From the NCBI GenBank assembly GCA_002712045.1, contig PARX01000016.1, forward strand, positions 16,381 through 24,188: a stretch of 7,808 bases of DNA, in the 5' to 3' direction. Within the stretch, counting starts at the first letter, position 1; each line of letters begins with the position of its first letter. The notes below the pieces were generated by a model that saw nothing but the letters and a program-made list of their open reading frames with translations, searched no databases and was not told where the DNA came from. Made by a program: the position numbers and the translations under genes. This stretch comes from Paracoccaceae bacterium (lineage in GTDB: Bacteria; Pseudomonadota; Alphaproteobacteria; Rhodobacterales; Rhodobacteraceae). Below, piece after piece: positions 1 to 6,717 of this stretch.

Positions 1-335
1 TTAGGTAATTTACGTACTATATCAGGTCCAATTTCAAACCCTTCTCTATTGCGGGCCTTACTGGATTTAAGGGGAAACCAGCCACGATAAATATGTGAAT
101 TGTTAGGTTGAAAATTTCTCTTCCAATAGGGCTTTTGTTTGTCTTCCGGTATACTGAATAATTTTAGTATAATGTCTCGTTCATTTTGGTTAACCCTTAA
201 ATCTTTTGGATATCCCTTTATTACCATAAACCCGATATCAAATGCAGCTTTTGCTATTTGTTGATCGATATATATTCTTTCCTTGTCATTATTGGTAAAT
301 AAGCCTCCAACATTGATGATTGGAATTTCTTGCAT
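1..335 (-). CDS. 2-oxoglutarate/Fe(II)-dependent dioxygenase-like protein, N-terminal part (runs off left edge)
   Basis: A leftward frame opens with ATG at 335-333 and has no stop before the window edge; about 111 residues are visible. The protein begins MQEIPIINVGGLF, followed by an AAFDIGFMVIKGYP segment (about residues 30-44). This is the layout of the DIOX_N domain at the start of isopenicillin-N-synthase-like oxygenases: 'IPvId...', then 'A..iGFf.i.nHgv'. Further on, YRGWFPL and NREGFEIGPD (about residues 84-106) match the 'Y.Gy.p......kE.fdiG.d' stretch of the same family. The iron-binding HxD...H residues lie in the missing C-terminal part, so catalytic competence cannot be judged. A modest AGGAA ribosome site lies about a dozen bases upstream of the ATG. 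The gene is divergent from the thioesterase gene. The substrate is unknown; the family hydroxylates, desaturates or cyclises small molecules in the cytoplasm. Confidence 0.82.
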   Translation of the reverse strand, partial: MQEIPIINVGGLFTNNDKERIYIDQQIAKAAFDIGFMVIKGYPKDLRVNQNERDIILKLFSIPEDKQKPYWKRNFQPNNSHIYRGWFPLKSSKARNREGFEIGPDIVRKLP

Positions 336-458
336 CTTCTTGATCTGTTCCTATTTGTATTTATTTTGTGCAGCTCAAAGATAATATTTGTGTTTGTACT
401 AAGATAATATAATTTAAACTGATAATTAAAAGTTTAAAATTAAGTTGAGGTAAATGAA
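336..458. promoter_or_regulatory. Divergent intergenic region between dioxygenase and thioesterase genes
   Basis: This is a very AT-rich 123-bp non-coding stretch that must hold the promoters of both flanking genes. On the plus strand a perfect TATAAT lies at 408-413, about 46 bases before the thioesterase start, but I see no good -35 box at 16-18 bases. The 10-mer AAGATAATAT occurs twice, at 378-387 and 401-410 (23-bp period), and ATTTGT occurs at 353-358 and 386-391. These could be regulator contacts. No RNA gene or further open frame is evident. Confidence 0.4.
408..413 (+). promoter_or_regulatory. Candidate -10 box (TATAAT) for the thioesterase gene
   Basis: The hexamer is an exact match to the sigma-70 -10 consensus and is followed about 33 bases later by the GAGG ribosome site. 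No convincing -35 element is present, and the region is so AT-rich that a chance match is possible. Confidence 0.3.
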
Positions 459-956
459 TTGAAGAATCATAGTTCAAACGAAAATAAGTCGCCATTTGTA
501 ACTGATATCAAATGTGTCTTACCTGAATGGATAGATTATAATGGTCATATGAATGTTGCTTATTATACCTTGGTCTTTGATGAGGCTTTGGATGACTTTT
601 TAGATGAGATTGGTATCGGAGAATCTTACGTAAAAATCAATCATAATGGACCATATGCTCTGCAAGCAAACTATCATTATTTGAGTGAACTATTAGAGGG
701 TGAGAATTTTAGAGTTAAAATTTTTCTCGTTGATGTAAGTGATAAATGTTTTCATGCAGCCCTGGAGATCGTTAGCGAAAAAGATTATAAAGTGGCTGCT
801 GTGTGTGAGCAGATTACTATGAATGTCGATTTGATCAAACGAAAAGCTAATCAATACCCTAATTGGGTCAGGGCAAAATTTGATAAGATGATTTCCAATC
901 AAGAGGGAGTGCAGTTGCCAAAGCAGATTGGTAAATCACTTGGTTTGCGCCACTAG
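459..956 (+). CDS. Hotdog-fold acyl-CoA thioesterase (4-hydroxybenzoyl-CoA thioesterase-like)
   Basis: The 165-residue length is about right for a single hotdog domain. After a polar, probably disordered N-terminus (residues 1-12), the signature PEWIDYNGHMNVAYY spans about 22-36. This matches the 4HBT family block 'D.d..GH.NN..Y', with Asp26 in the position of the catalytic acid. A hotdog-helix segment (VFDEALDDFL, 39-48) and a YHYLSELLEGE strand region (72-82) follow. The family hydrolyses acyl-CoA esters in the cytoplasm, and related proteins occur in carnitine/betaine gene clusters. The start is TTG: GAGG at 447-450 lies 8 bases upstream and the in-frame stop TAA at 441 leaves no ATG choice. 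The gene is convergent with iorB (9 bp between stops). A role in releasing an acyl or aryl-acetyl-CoA made by the IOR enzyme is inference; the substrate cannot be read from the sequence. Confidence 0.8.
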   Translation: MKNHSSNENKSPFVTDIKCVLPEWIDYNGHMNVAYYTLVFDEALDDFLDEIGIGESYVKINHNGPYALQANYHYLSELLEGENFRVKIFLVDVSDKCFHAALEIVSEKDYKVAAVCEQITMNVDLIKRKANQYPNWVRAKFDKMISNQEGVQLPKQIGKSLGLRH

Positions 957-965
957 ATCAGATCC

Positions 966-2516
966 TTAAGTAATAGTTTCTATTGTTTTTATGGCACCAT
1001 CCAATGCATCGCCGTTTTCATCCTGGAGTGCAGCTTCTCTCAATCGCTCAATCCATTTTGCGGCGTCCTCTCGGCCCGAAACTAAATTTACAGCATTCAT
1101 AACTTTATCAAATTTCGATAAACCTCGAGAGTGCGTATCTGAGTAGCCTTTTATTAATCTTCGACATTTTACAATTTCGACAGCTAAGTCATATTGATTT
1201 GAAGATAAGGATTTGAAAATTTCTATCCATTTCTCCCTATGAGAGAACTCAATTTGGTGTCGGTAGGTCTTAACTCGATACCCTCTCAATCCCGCGAGTA
1301 AAAATAATGAAAAAAATGGAGATAGATTAGTTGATTTTATACGGCGACCTTTGTTAAATAATCGATCTAAATTTTTCATCCTTTTGGAGCTTTTTTCGTA
1401 CCAATTACCAAATCTTTTTGGGAAAAGTCCCACGATCTCTTCTGCTCTTGGATGAAAATACTCTGTAATTCTTAACTTTGACTTTTTATCAACATTCATC
1501 TCATTCAAAATACGATCTGTTCTGTTCGCTCGCGTTTTTAAGTCTGCAACTTTGATTATATCATCATATGCCATAGCATTAGCAATATGTTTGGCAGCCT
1601 CAATTGAAAGAATATACTTTTTATTTTCATCTAACGTTATTATCTCTTTTAGATAATTTAAGTATTGCTGACCATATTTTACATCCTGAAAATCAACCAC
1701 TTTTTGTAAGCCTAATGATGCCATTTCTTGGACTTGAGAGGGCATCAAGTTGATTTCACTGACAAGTTTTTCCCATTCTTTCATCAAGCGCTTAGGGCCT
1801 TTGACCTGTTTCTTTTCGTCCTTCTGTTTATTGGTTGTATCTTGGTTCTGCAGATCAGGATTAATTGTTGCTTGGTACGCGTCATGAAAAGCTTTTAAAC
1901 TGGCTTCAACACCTTTTCCTGAGGAACGTATAGATTCTTCAAATGCTTCTTTAGGAAATGGAAGGGCATTGGATGCCGCTAATGAACCAAAAAGGCTAGC
2001 AGACACGACCGTTTTAGCTTCTACAGCTATTTTATCCATATCCATTAGGATATGCTTTTTTGCAGCAATTTCTGCTGCTGCATAAACTTCTGATGATTTT
2101 GCTATACCATCTCCTGGTATTGTTTTTTCTGAAACTGCTAAAGAGCGATGTGTTGAGCCAATTAAGGTTGTGCGATCTGGAGTGACAAAGCCTCTCATGA
2201 TGGCGCGCCCTACCTCCATCATTTCTGATGCTATCAATATATCAACGTCACCTGCGGCAGGTGCTAGTGAGAATACTGGGTTTCCGTCACTTTGCGGAGC
2301 CATTTCAATATAATAGATTGTTGCTCCAGTTCGTTGAGCAACTCCGGCCACAGAGGTTGCCTGGCAAGCATAACCCTGCGAGCGACATAGTTTATCGATC
2401 CAATTAGCAAGAACGCCACCTCCTTGTCCTCCAACAGCCATTATTGCGAGTTTGAGTATTTGATCTACTCTTGGATCAGTTTTTGACGCTTTTAGTTCTG
2501 TCTCAATAATATTCAA
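966..2516 (-). CDS. iorB: Indolepyruvate ferredoxin oxidoreductase beta subunit, long form with C-terminal extension
   Basis: This is the gamma-type 2-oxoacid:ferredoxin oxidoreductase partner of IorA. The N-terminal domain (about residues 20-215) starts with LAIMAVGGQGGGVLANW, the hallmark GGQGG loop, and continues with the typical TSVAGVAQRTGATIYYIEM and DVDILIASEMMEVGRA segments. A charged linker (DLQNQDTTNKQKDEKK) then leads to an extra domain of about 280 residues. Classical IorB proteins are about 200 residues, so this is the fused long form ('beta family protein' with a domain of unknown function), seen in proteobacteria. The first possible in-frame start is TTG at 2528, inside iorA, but it lacks a ribosome site. 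The TTG at 2516 has GGAG at 2526-2523, six bases upstream, so I place the start there (516 residues). It lies 1 bp after the iorA stop, so translation is probably coupled. It is the last gene of the operon. Confidence 0.88.
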   Translation of the reverse strand: MNIIETELKASKTDPRVDQILKLAIMAVGGQGGGVLANWIDKLCRSQGYACQATSVAGVAQRTGATIYYIEMAPQSDGNPVFSLAPAAGDVDILIASEMMEVGRAIMRGFVTPDRTTLIGSTHRSLAVSEKTIPGDGIAKSSEVYAAAEIAAKKHILMDMDKIAVEAKTVVSASLFGSLAASNALPFPKEAFEESIRSSGKGVEASLKAFHDAYQATINPDLQNQDTTNKQKDEKKQVKGPKRLMKEWEKLVSEINLMPSQVQEMASLGLQKVVDFQDVKYGQQYLNYLKEIITLDENKKYILSIEAAKHIANAMAYDDIIKVADLKTRANRTDRILNEMNVDKKSKLRITEYFHPRAEEIVGLFPKRFGNWYEKSSKRMKNLDRLFNKGRRIKSTNLSPFFSLFLLAGLRGYRVKTYRHQIEFSHREKWIEIFKSLSSNQYDLAVEIVKCRRLIKGYSDTHSRGLSKFDKVMNAVNLVSGREDAAKWIERLREAALQDENGDALDGAIKTIETIT

Positions 2517-2517
2517 A

Positions 2518-4662
2518 CTATGCTCCAATAAAATTAAGTCGCTTTTTCTGCCGTCTGTTTTGGAAGGTTCTAATCAAGGACTTTTGTATATTTGATAATA
2601 ATATTTCAAAACCACTCGGATTGTGTATTACATCTGCCTGGTAGAATGATGGGCAAAGAATGGCTGCATCGGCAACTTCACCGCAATTACCACAACCAAC
2701 GCAGGTATGGTCTATACTTGCAATTGGGTCATCTCGCAGTGGATCATCAAGTTTTTTTAGAGACAGAGAAGGACACCCAGATAATCTGATGCAGGCATGA
2801 TCACCCGTGCAGATATCTTCATCCACCCCAAATCTTGGTATTTCAGTTCTAACTCCAGCTGTTATGTTATTGTTTCTAATTGGTTTTTCACGTCTTTGTC
2901 TATTTAGCATACATTCTGATGATGCAACGATAACTTTTGGGCCATCATATTCGGTAGTTAAGGCTTCATTTAAAACCTCTTTTACTTTTTTCACATCGTA
3001 AGTGTGATCAATTTGACGTATCCATTCAACTCCAACACCTTTCAAGGCATTTGAGATGGGATTCTGGGTTGATTTTGAATTGTTTTCAGCACGTGAGGAC
3101 ATTACATCTTGTCCACCAGTTGCTGCTGAGTAATAATTATCGACTATTAGTGCAACACTATCTGATTTATTAAAAACCATGTTGCCGATAGATGATGATA
3201 ATCCATTGTGCCAAAAACCACCATCTCCCAGTATAGAGATTGCTCTCCTTTCTCCCCCTCCATCAAAAGCTGCATTTGAAGCTGGACCAAGGCCGTATCC
3301 CATAGTCGATCCCCCAATTTCAAATGGTGGCAAGCTAGCAAAAAGATGGCAACCTATATCTCCAGTTATCTGGTGTTTACCAAGATCTTTCTCAACGAGC
3401 TTCATGGCTGCAAAAATAGGTCTTTCTGGACAGCCTGTGCAAAAGCTGGGAGGCCTTATCGGTACGGTTTCGGTAAGGTTCGGTATTTGTGGTGGCGTTG
3501 TATTTGGAGAGCGTATTTGGCTCGGTAGAATATCTGGCAAAGTCATTTTGATAAAACTTGTTAAGCTTTCTAACATGATTTGTCCTGTATATTCCCCGGC
3601 CATTGGAAAAATATCTTTACCGTGTAATGCAACAGAGCTTTTGGAGCGGTATAGGAAGGAGGAAAGGTTTTGCTCAATAAATTCGGGCTGTCCTTCTTCG
3701 ACAACTATAACCGCCTCTTTATTTTCACAAAATGAGAGGAACTCATCTTGAACTAATGGATAAGTTACATTTAGGTTATAAAGTGGTATTTTGCAGTTTC
3801 CATTAATATCAGCAAGGCCAAGTCTTTGAAGAGCTCTTATTACACCATTGTACATGCCTCCCTGAGTGATGATGCCAATTTTTGAAGTAGTCGGTCCAAA
3901 TATCTCATTTAACTTATTTTCAACTATAAATTTTTCTGCAGCGGGCCAACGGTTCTTTACTTTATCGATCTCATGGGCATAAGACATGGGAGGCAAAACT
4001 ACGCGTGCAAAATCTCTTTTTGGGTTTGCTAGCGCTTCTTTTACACTTAGTTTTGGTACTAAATTATCCTTTGTTTTGTAACTGCCAGTAACATGGCAAC
4101 ATCGTATTCTTACCATAAGCATTACAGGAGTATTAGATGCTTCAGATAATTCGAAACCGTTTTTTACAGAATCCACTATCGATGGTAGGTTTGGGCGGGG
4201 GTCCATGAGCCAAAATTGGGATTTCATTGCAAACCCATGAGTTCGTTCTTGCATTATAGAAGAGCCTTCACCGTAATCTTCGCCCACTATTATTAAAGCT
4301 CCACCATTAACACCTGATGATGCTAAGTTTGCCAGTGCATCAGAAGCAACATTTACGCCAACTGGTCCTTTGAACGTCACAGCACCTCTTATTGGATAGT
4401 GGACACTCGCTGCTAGCATTGCTGCTGCAGCAGCTTCAGAAGCATTAGCCTCAAATCTTACACCTAACTCATCTAACAATTCTTCGGCATCTGAAAGTAC
4501 ATCCATTAAATGTGAAATAGGTGCCCCTTGATATCCACCCACATATCCCACACCATTTTCTAAAAGTGCCTTTGTTATTGCTAATATTCCTTCACCAGTA
4601 AAAGTATCACCTTCTCCCAATCTGAGATGTTTAACTTCTGATTTAAAAGATCTTTCAGCCAT
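2518..4662 (-). CDS. iorA: Indolepyruvate ferredoxin oxidoreductase alpha subunit
   Basis: This is the TPP- and Fe-S-dependent large subunit (714 residues). The enzyme oxidatively decarboxylates aryl-pyruvates such as indolepyruvate to the aryl-acetyl-CoA and passes electrons to ferredoxin. The N-terminal pyruvate-oxidoreductase-like domain has GGYQGAPIS at 42-50 and GAVTFKGPVGVNVASDAL at about 93-110. The TPP domain contains FCTGCPERP (407-415), GDIGCH (434-439), GDGGFWHNG (479-487) and VDNYYSAATGG (507-517), the GDG...N diphosphate/Mg motif. The C-terminal ferredoxin-like tail carries C618, C624, C630 and then C654, C657, C660, C670. The second set is a normal CxxCxxC...CP cluster. The first has only three cysteines with unusual C-x5-C-x5-C spacing. 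The start ATG is preceded by AGGAG at a 5-base spacing, overlapping the marR stop. Actual substrate range (indole, phenyl or hydroxyphenyl) cannot be read from the sequence. Confidence 0.93.
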   Translation of the reverse strand: MAERSFKSEVKHLRLGEGDTFTGEGILAITKALLENGVGYVGGYQGAPISHLMDVLSDAEELLDELGVRFEANASEAAAAAMLAASVHYPIRGAVTFKGPVGVNVASDALANLASSGVNGGALIIVGEDYGEGSSIMQERTHGFAMKSQFWLMDPRPNLPSIVDSVKNGFELSEASNTPVMLMVRIRCCHVTGSYKTKDNLVPKLSVKEALANPKRDFARVVLPPMSYAHEIDKVKNRWPAAEKFIVENKLNEIFGPTTSKIGIITQGGMYNGVIRALQRLGLADINGNCKIPLYNLNVTYPLVQDEFLSFCENKEAVIVVEEGQPEFIEQNLSSFLYRSKSSVALHGKDIFPMAGEYTGQIMLESLTSFIKMTLPDILPSQIRSPNTTPPQIPNLTETVPIRPPSFCTGCPERPIFAAMKLVEKDLGKHQITGDIGCHLFASLPPFEIGGSTMGYGLGPASNAAFDGGGERRAISILGDGGFWHNGLSSSIGNMVFNKSDSVALIVDNYYSAATGGQDVMSSRAENNSKSTQNPISNALKGVGVEWIRQIDHTYDVKKVKEVLNEALTTEYDGPKVIVASSECMLNRQRREKPIRNNNITAGVRTEIPRFGVDEDICTGDHACIRLSGCPSLSLKKLDDPLRDDPIASIDHTCVGCGNCGEVADAAILCPSFYQADVIHNPSGFEILLSNIQKSLIRTFQNRRQKKRLNFIGA

Positions 4663-4670
4663 TTTAACTC

Positions 4671-5153
4671 CTAAAACTCATGTTTACGAATATTCGTTAA
4701 TATTTTTCTCAAAGTAACTATGAATTGTGATTTTTCATCTTTATCAATATTTTTGAACATTTCGTTATAATTGCTCAGCATATCTGGCCAAAGAGATTTA
4801 AATGCTTCTAAACCTGTTTTGGTTAAATAAATCCGGGTAGCTCTCGTATCGATTGAATCAATTTCTCGTTTGACTAGGCCGTCGGTGCTTAATTGGTCTA
4901 AAGCGCGACTTAGTGTTGATTGTTCGACAACAGCATAAACTGCCAATTCATTAATAAAGATGCCGTCTAGAGCTGACAGAACCGCCAAAGCTCTCATTTT
5001 CGGAGTTGTTAAATCCAAAGACGTCATTTTTTGCCTCAAAGATTCATTATACCTTCCCATTATTCTGTTCATCAAATATGGCGCAAAGTCATCTAAAAGT
5101 TGATCACCTAGTATAGCTTGTTGTTTTTCTTTATTTGTTAAAGCTTTATTCAT
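4671..5153 (-). CDS. MarR-family transcriptional regulator
   Basis: The 160-residue length is typical of MarR proteins. An N-terminal dimerisation helix region (about 12-45) is followed by the winged helix-turn-helix: LTTPKMRALAVLSALDG (48-64), the recognition helix VVEQSTLSRALDQLSTDGLV (75-94) and the beta wing with DTRATRIYLTKTG (102-114), the conserved DxR...LT..G signature. A C-terminal helix completes the dimer interface. MarR proteins usually repress their own operon by binding palindromes near the promoter and release DNA when a phenolic, indolic or aryl-acid ligand binds. The start overlaps the stop of the upstream oxidoreductase gene (ATGA at 5153-5150), and its own stop lies 8 bp before iorA. 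It therefore sits mid-operon and is probably autoregulatory. The best candidate operators are the repeats at 7565-7623 (inference). Confidence 0.9.
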   Translation of the reverse strand: MNKALTNKEKQQAILGDQLLDDFAPYLMNRIMGRYNESLRQKMTSLDLTTPKMRALAVLSALDGIFINELAVYAVVEQSTLSRALDQLSTDGLVKREIDSIDTRATRIYLTKTGLEAFKSLWPDMLSNYNEMFKNIDKDEKSQFIVTLRKILTNIRKHEF

Positions 5154-6712
5154 ACCCCTAATTTCTTAGCTAAATTAAATCCTGACCCGCCTCCAAGTCC
5201 AGGACCTGGATGGGTTGACGCACCGATATGATGCAAGTTTTTTATGGATGTATCGTTGTTTGTGGAATTATAAAATGGACGCCATATAAAGAATTGATCT
5301 ATTGAACACGCACCTCCATAGGGATCGCCACCAACTAAGTTTATATTCAATTCTGAAAGTTCAAGTGGAGAATAGCAACGCCTTTTAAGTTTAATTTTAT
5401 CAAAATTCTTGATGTGTATTTTTAATATTTCTTCTATTCTATCTGCGAATGCTTCTGTCACTTCATTAGTCCAATCGGGTTCACACTTTATGAGGCCAGC
5501 GGCATCGCCTTTAATTAAGGATGGCGCATCAGGAATTTGTATCCACAAAATACTTTTTCCTTCTGGACATCTCGTTGGATCTAAAGCTGCTGGCTGACCA
5601 ACGCAAATGGTGGGGGTTTGGGGAAGCATTCCCCGTTCCGCTTCATTCGATGATTTTGACACAGAGTCTATCCCGTCAGACAAGTGGATTAAGGCGACTT
5701 TGTTCAGTTCTCCAGAGTGCCACTCTGGAGAACTATCCAAAGCGTAATGTATCTGAAAGTTTCCTCTACCATGACGAAATTTAATCTCTTGTTTTTCTGA
5801 GATTAAGTTGTTTCTCAGTAATCTTTTGTAGAGTTGTCCTGGTGCTACTGATGCAATTATACTATTTGCCTCAATTGTCTGTCCATCACTCGTTATGATG
5901 CCAGTCGCTTTTCTGTTCTTAACAATGATTTCATCTGCGTCTGTTGAGGACATGAATTTCCCGCCATTGGCTTCAATTAATTTTCGAAAAGCCGTTACAG
6001 CCTGCGCTGACCCACCTTTAACAATTGGAGCTCCTGCTGCTTCTAATGCAAAGGCGATTACTTTTCCCATTTGGCCAGAATATGTACTTTCTGGTGTCAA
6101 TCCAGTGTGAAGAACCCAAGGCGCGAAAAGGGCTTGGGATAGGGAGTTTTCATATGAAGACTCAAGCCAAGTTCTGGCGGGTATTAGTGCGGAACCAAAC
6201 CAGTTTGCTACATTTTTAAATCCTTTTTGCCATATTCGCTTGGCAAAAAGCCTCATTGTTGCCGAAGACCAAAGTGTTCCTCCTAGTAACGAGAATAAAA
6301 AATCAGCGTCAACTGATATTTCATTAACATCTTTAACAAATTGTTCCGCATCCCCTTGATTTAATTTTTTAAATTCAGCAAAATTTTTGGATTTATCAGT
6401 TGACAGGATTAAACTGGTTCCATTAGGGCGAATTACTGCTGTAGGCCTCTCTGTATTACAAAACTCTAATCCATATTTTTCCAGATCACGCGCCAACTCA
6501 GAATAAGCAGGTGATGTTATGAATAGAACAAATGTTGCAGCCATAACATCATGTTTAAAATCAGGAAGTGTTACCTCCTCAGTGGACATACAGCCACCAA
6601 AAGATCCTGACCTTTCTACGATCAGGACTTTCTTATTTGCACGAGATAACAATGCTCCAGCAACTAGACCGTTTATCCCTGAGCCGACTATTATATGGTC
6701 TAAATCGGCCAT
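5150..6712 (-). CDS. FAD-dependent oxidoreductase, phytoene-dehydrogenase / PYROXD2-like
   Basis: The 520-residue protein has the family's full architecture. An N-terminal Rossmann dinucleotide fold, IIVGSGINGLVAG (7-19; GxGxxG at 10-15), ends in the ribose-binding acid E33 (VLIVER). Next come GGCMSTEE (39-46), a central substrate domain, and a second flavin-binding element near the C-terminus with HHIGASTHPGPGLGGGSG (494-511). The family includes CrtI-type carotenoid desaturases, but its many bacterial members next to catabolic genes are uncharacterised dehydrogenases, so 'carotenoid' should not be assumed. The start ATG lies 5 bp after the cyclase stop, with no clear ribosome site, suggesting translational coupling. 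The 3' end overlaps marR by 4 bp. The coding sequence contains a perfect 14-bp inverted repeat at 5706-5734, in codons for SSPEWHSGEL. The substrate is unknown; a cyclic amine, lactam or aromatic intermediate is plausible from context. Confidence 0.87.
   Translation of the reverse strand: MADLDHIIVGSGINGLVAGALLSRANKKVLIVERSGSFGGCMSTEEVTLPDFKHDVMAATFVLFITSPAYSELARDLEKYGLEFCNTERPTAVIRPNGTSLILSTDKSKNFAEFKKLNQGDAEQFVKDVNEISVDADFLFSLLGGTLWSSATMRLFAKRIWQKGFKNVANWFGSALIPARTWLESSYENSLSQALFAPWVLHTGLTPESTYSGQMGKVIAFALEAAGAPIVKGGSAQAVTAFRKLIEANGGKFMSSTDADEIIVKNRKATGIITSDGQTIEANSIIASVAPGQLYKRLLRNNLISEKQEIKFRHGRGNFQIHYALDSSPEWHSGELNKVALIHLSDGIDSVSKSSNEAERGMLPQTPTICVGQPAALDPTRCPEGKSILWIQIPDAPSLIKGDAAGLIKCEPDWTNEVTEAFADRIEEILKIHIKNFDKIKLKRRCYSPLELSELNINLVGGDPYGGACSIDQFFIWRPFYNSTNNDTSIKNLHHIGASTHPGPGLGGGSGFNLAKKLGV
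5706..5734. repeat. Perfect 14-bp inverted repeat with 1-base spacer inside the FAD oxidoreductase gene
   Basis: AGTTCTCCAGAGTG at 5706-5719 is the exact reverse complement of CACTCTGGAGAACT at 5721-5734, with a single C between them. The mRNA could form a hairpin of about 12-13 bp with a tight loop. No T-run follows on either strand, so it does not resemble an intrinsic terminator. The reading frame continues through it. Confidence 0.9.
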
Positions 6713-6717
6713 CGAAA

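Noticed and set aside
1..956. Treating the dioxygenase and thioesterase as members of the IOR operon
   Set aside because: They are on a separate divergent promoter region and the thioesterase is convergent with the operon, so only a loose functional link can be inferred.
972..990. AATAG-TTT-CTATT hairpin followed by GTTTTT, a possible terminator for the thioesterase gene
   Set aside because: The stem is only five AT-rich base pairs and the T-run is short; it lies in the iorB coding end, so support is too weak to call.
3179..3751. A 190-codon open frame antisense to iorA
   Set aside because: It lies fully inside the well-supported iorA gene, shows no recognisable domain, and has a frame-shadow composition rich in Ser, Pro and Ile.
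4421..4434. 14-bp palindrome GCTGCTGCAGCAGC
   Set aside because: It is explained by an alanine run in IorA encoded by repeated GCN codons; low-complexity coding gives such palindromes.
5150..6712. Carotenoid biosynthesis (phytoene desaturase, crtI)
   Set aside because: Similarity is at fold and family level; no crtB, crtE or other carotenoid gene is nearby and the neighbours are catabolic.
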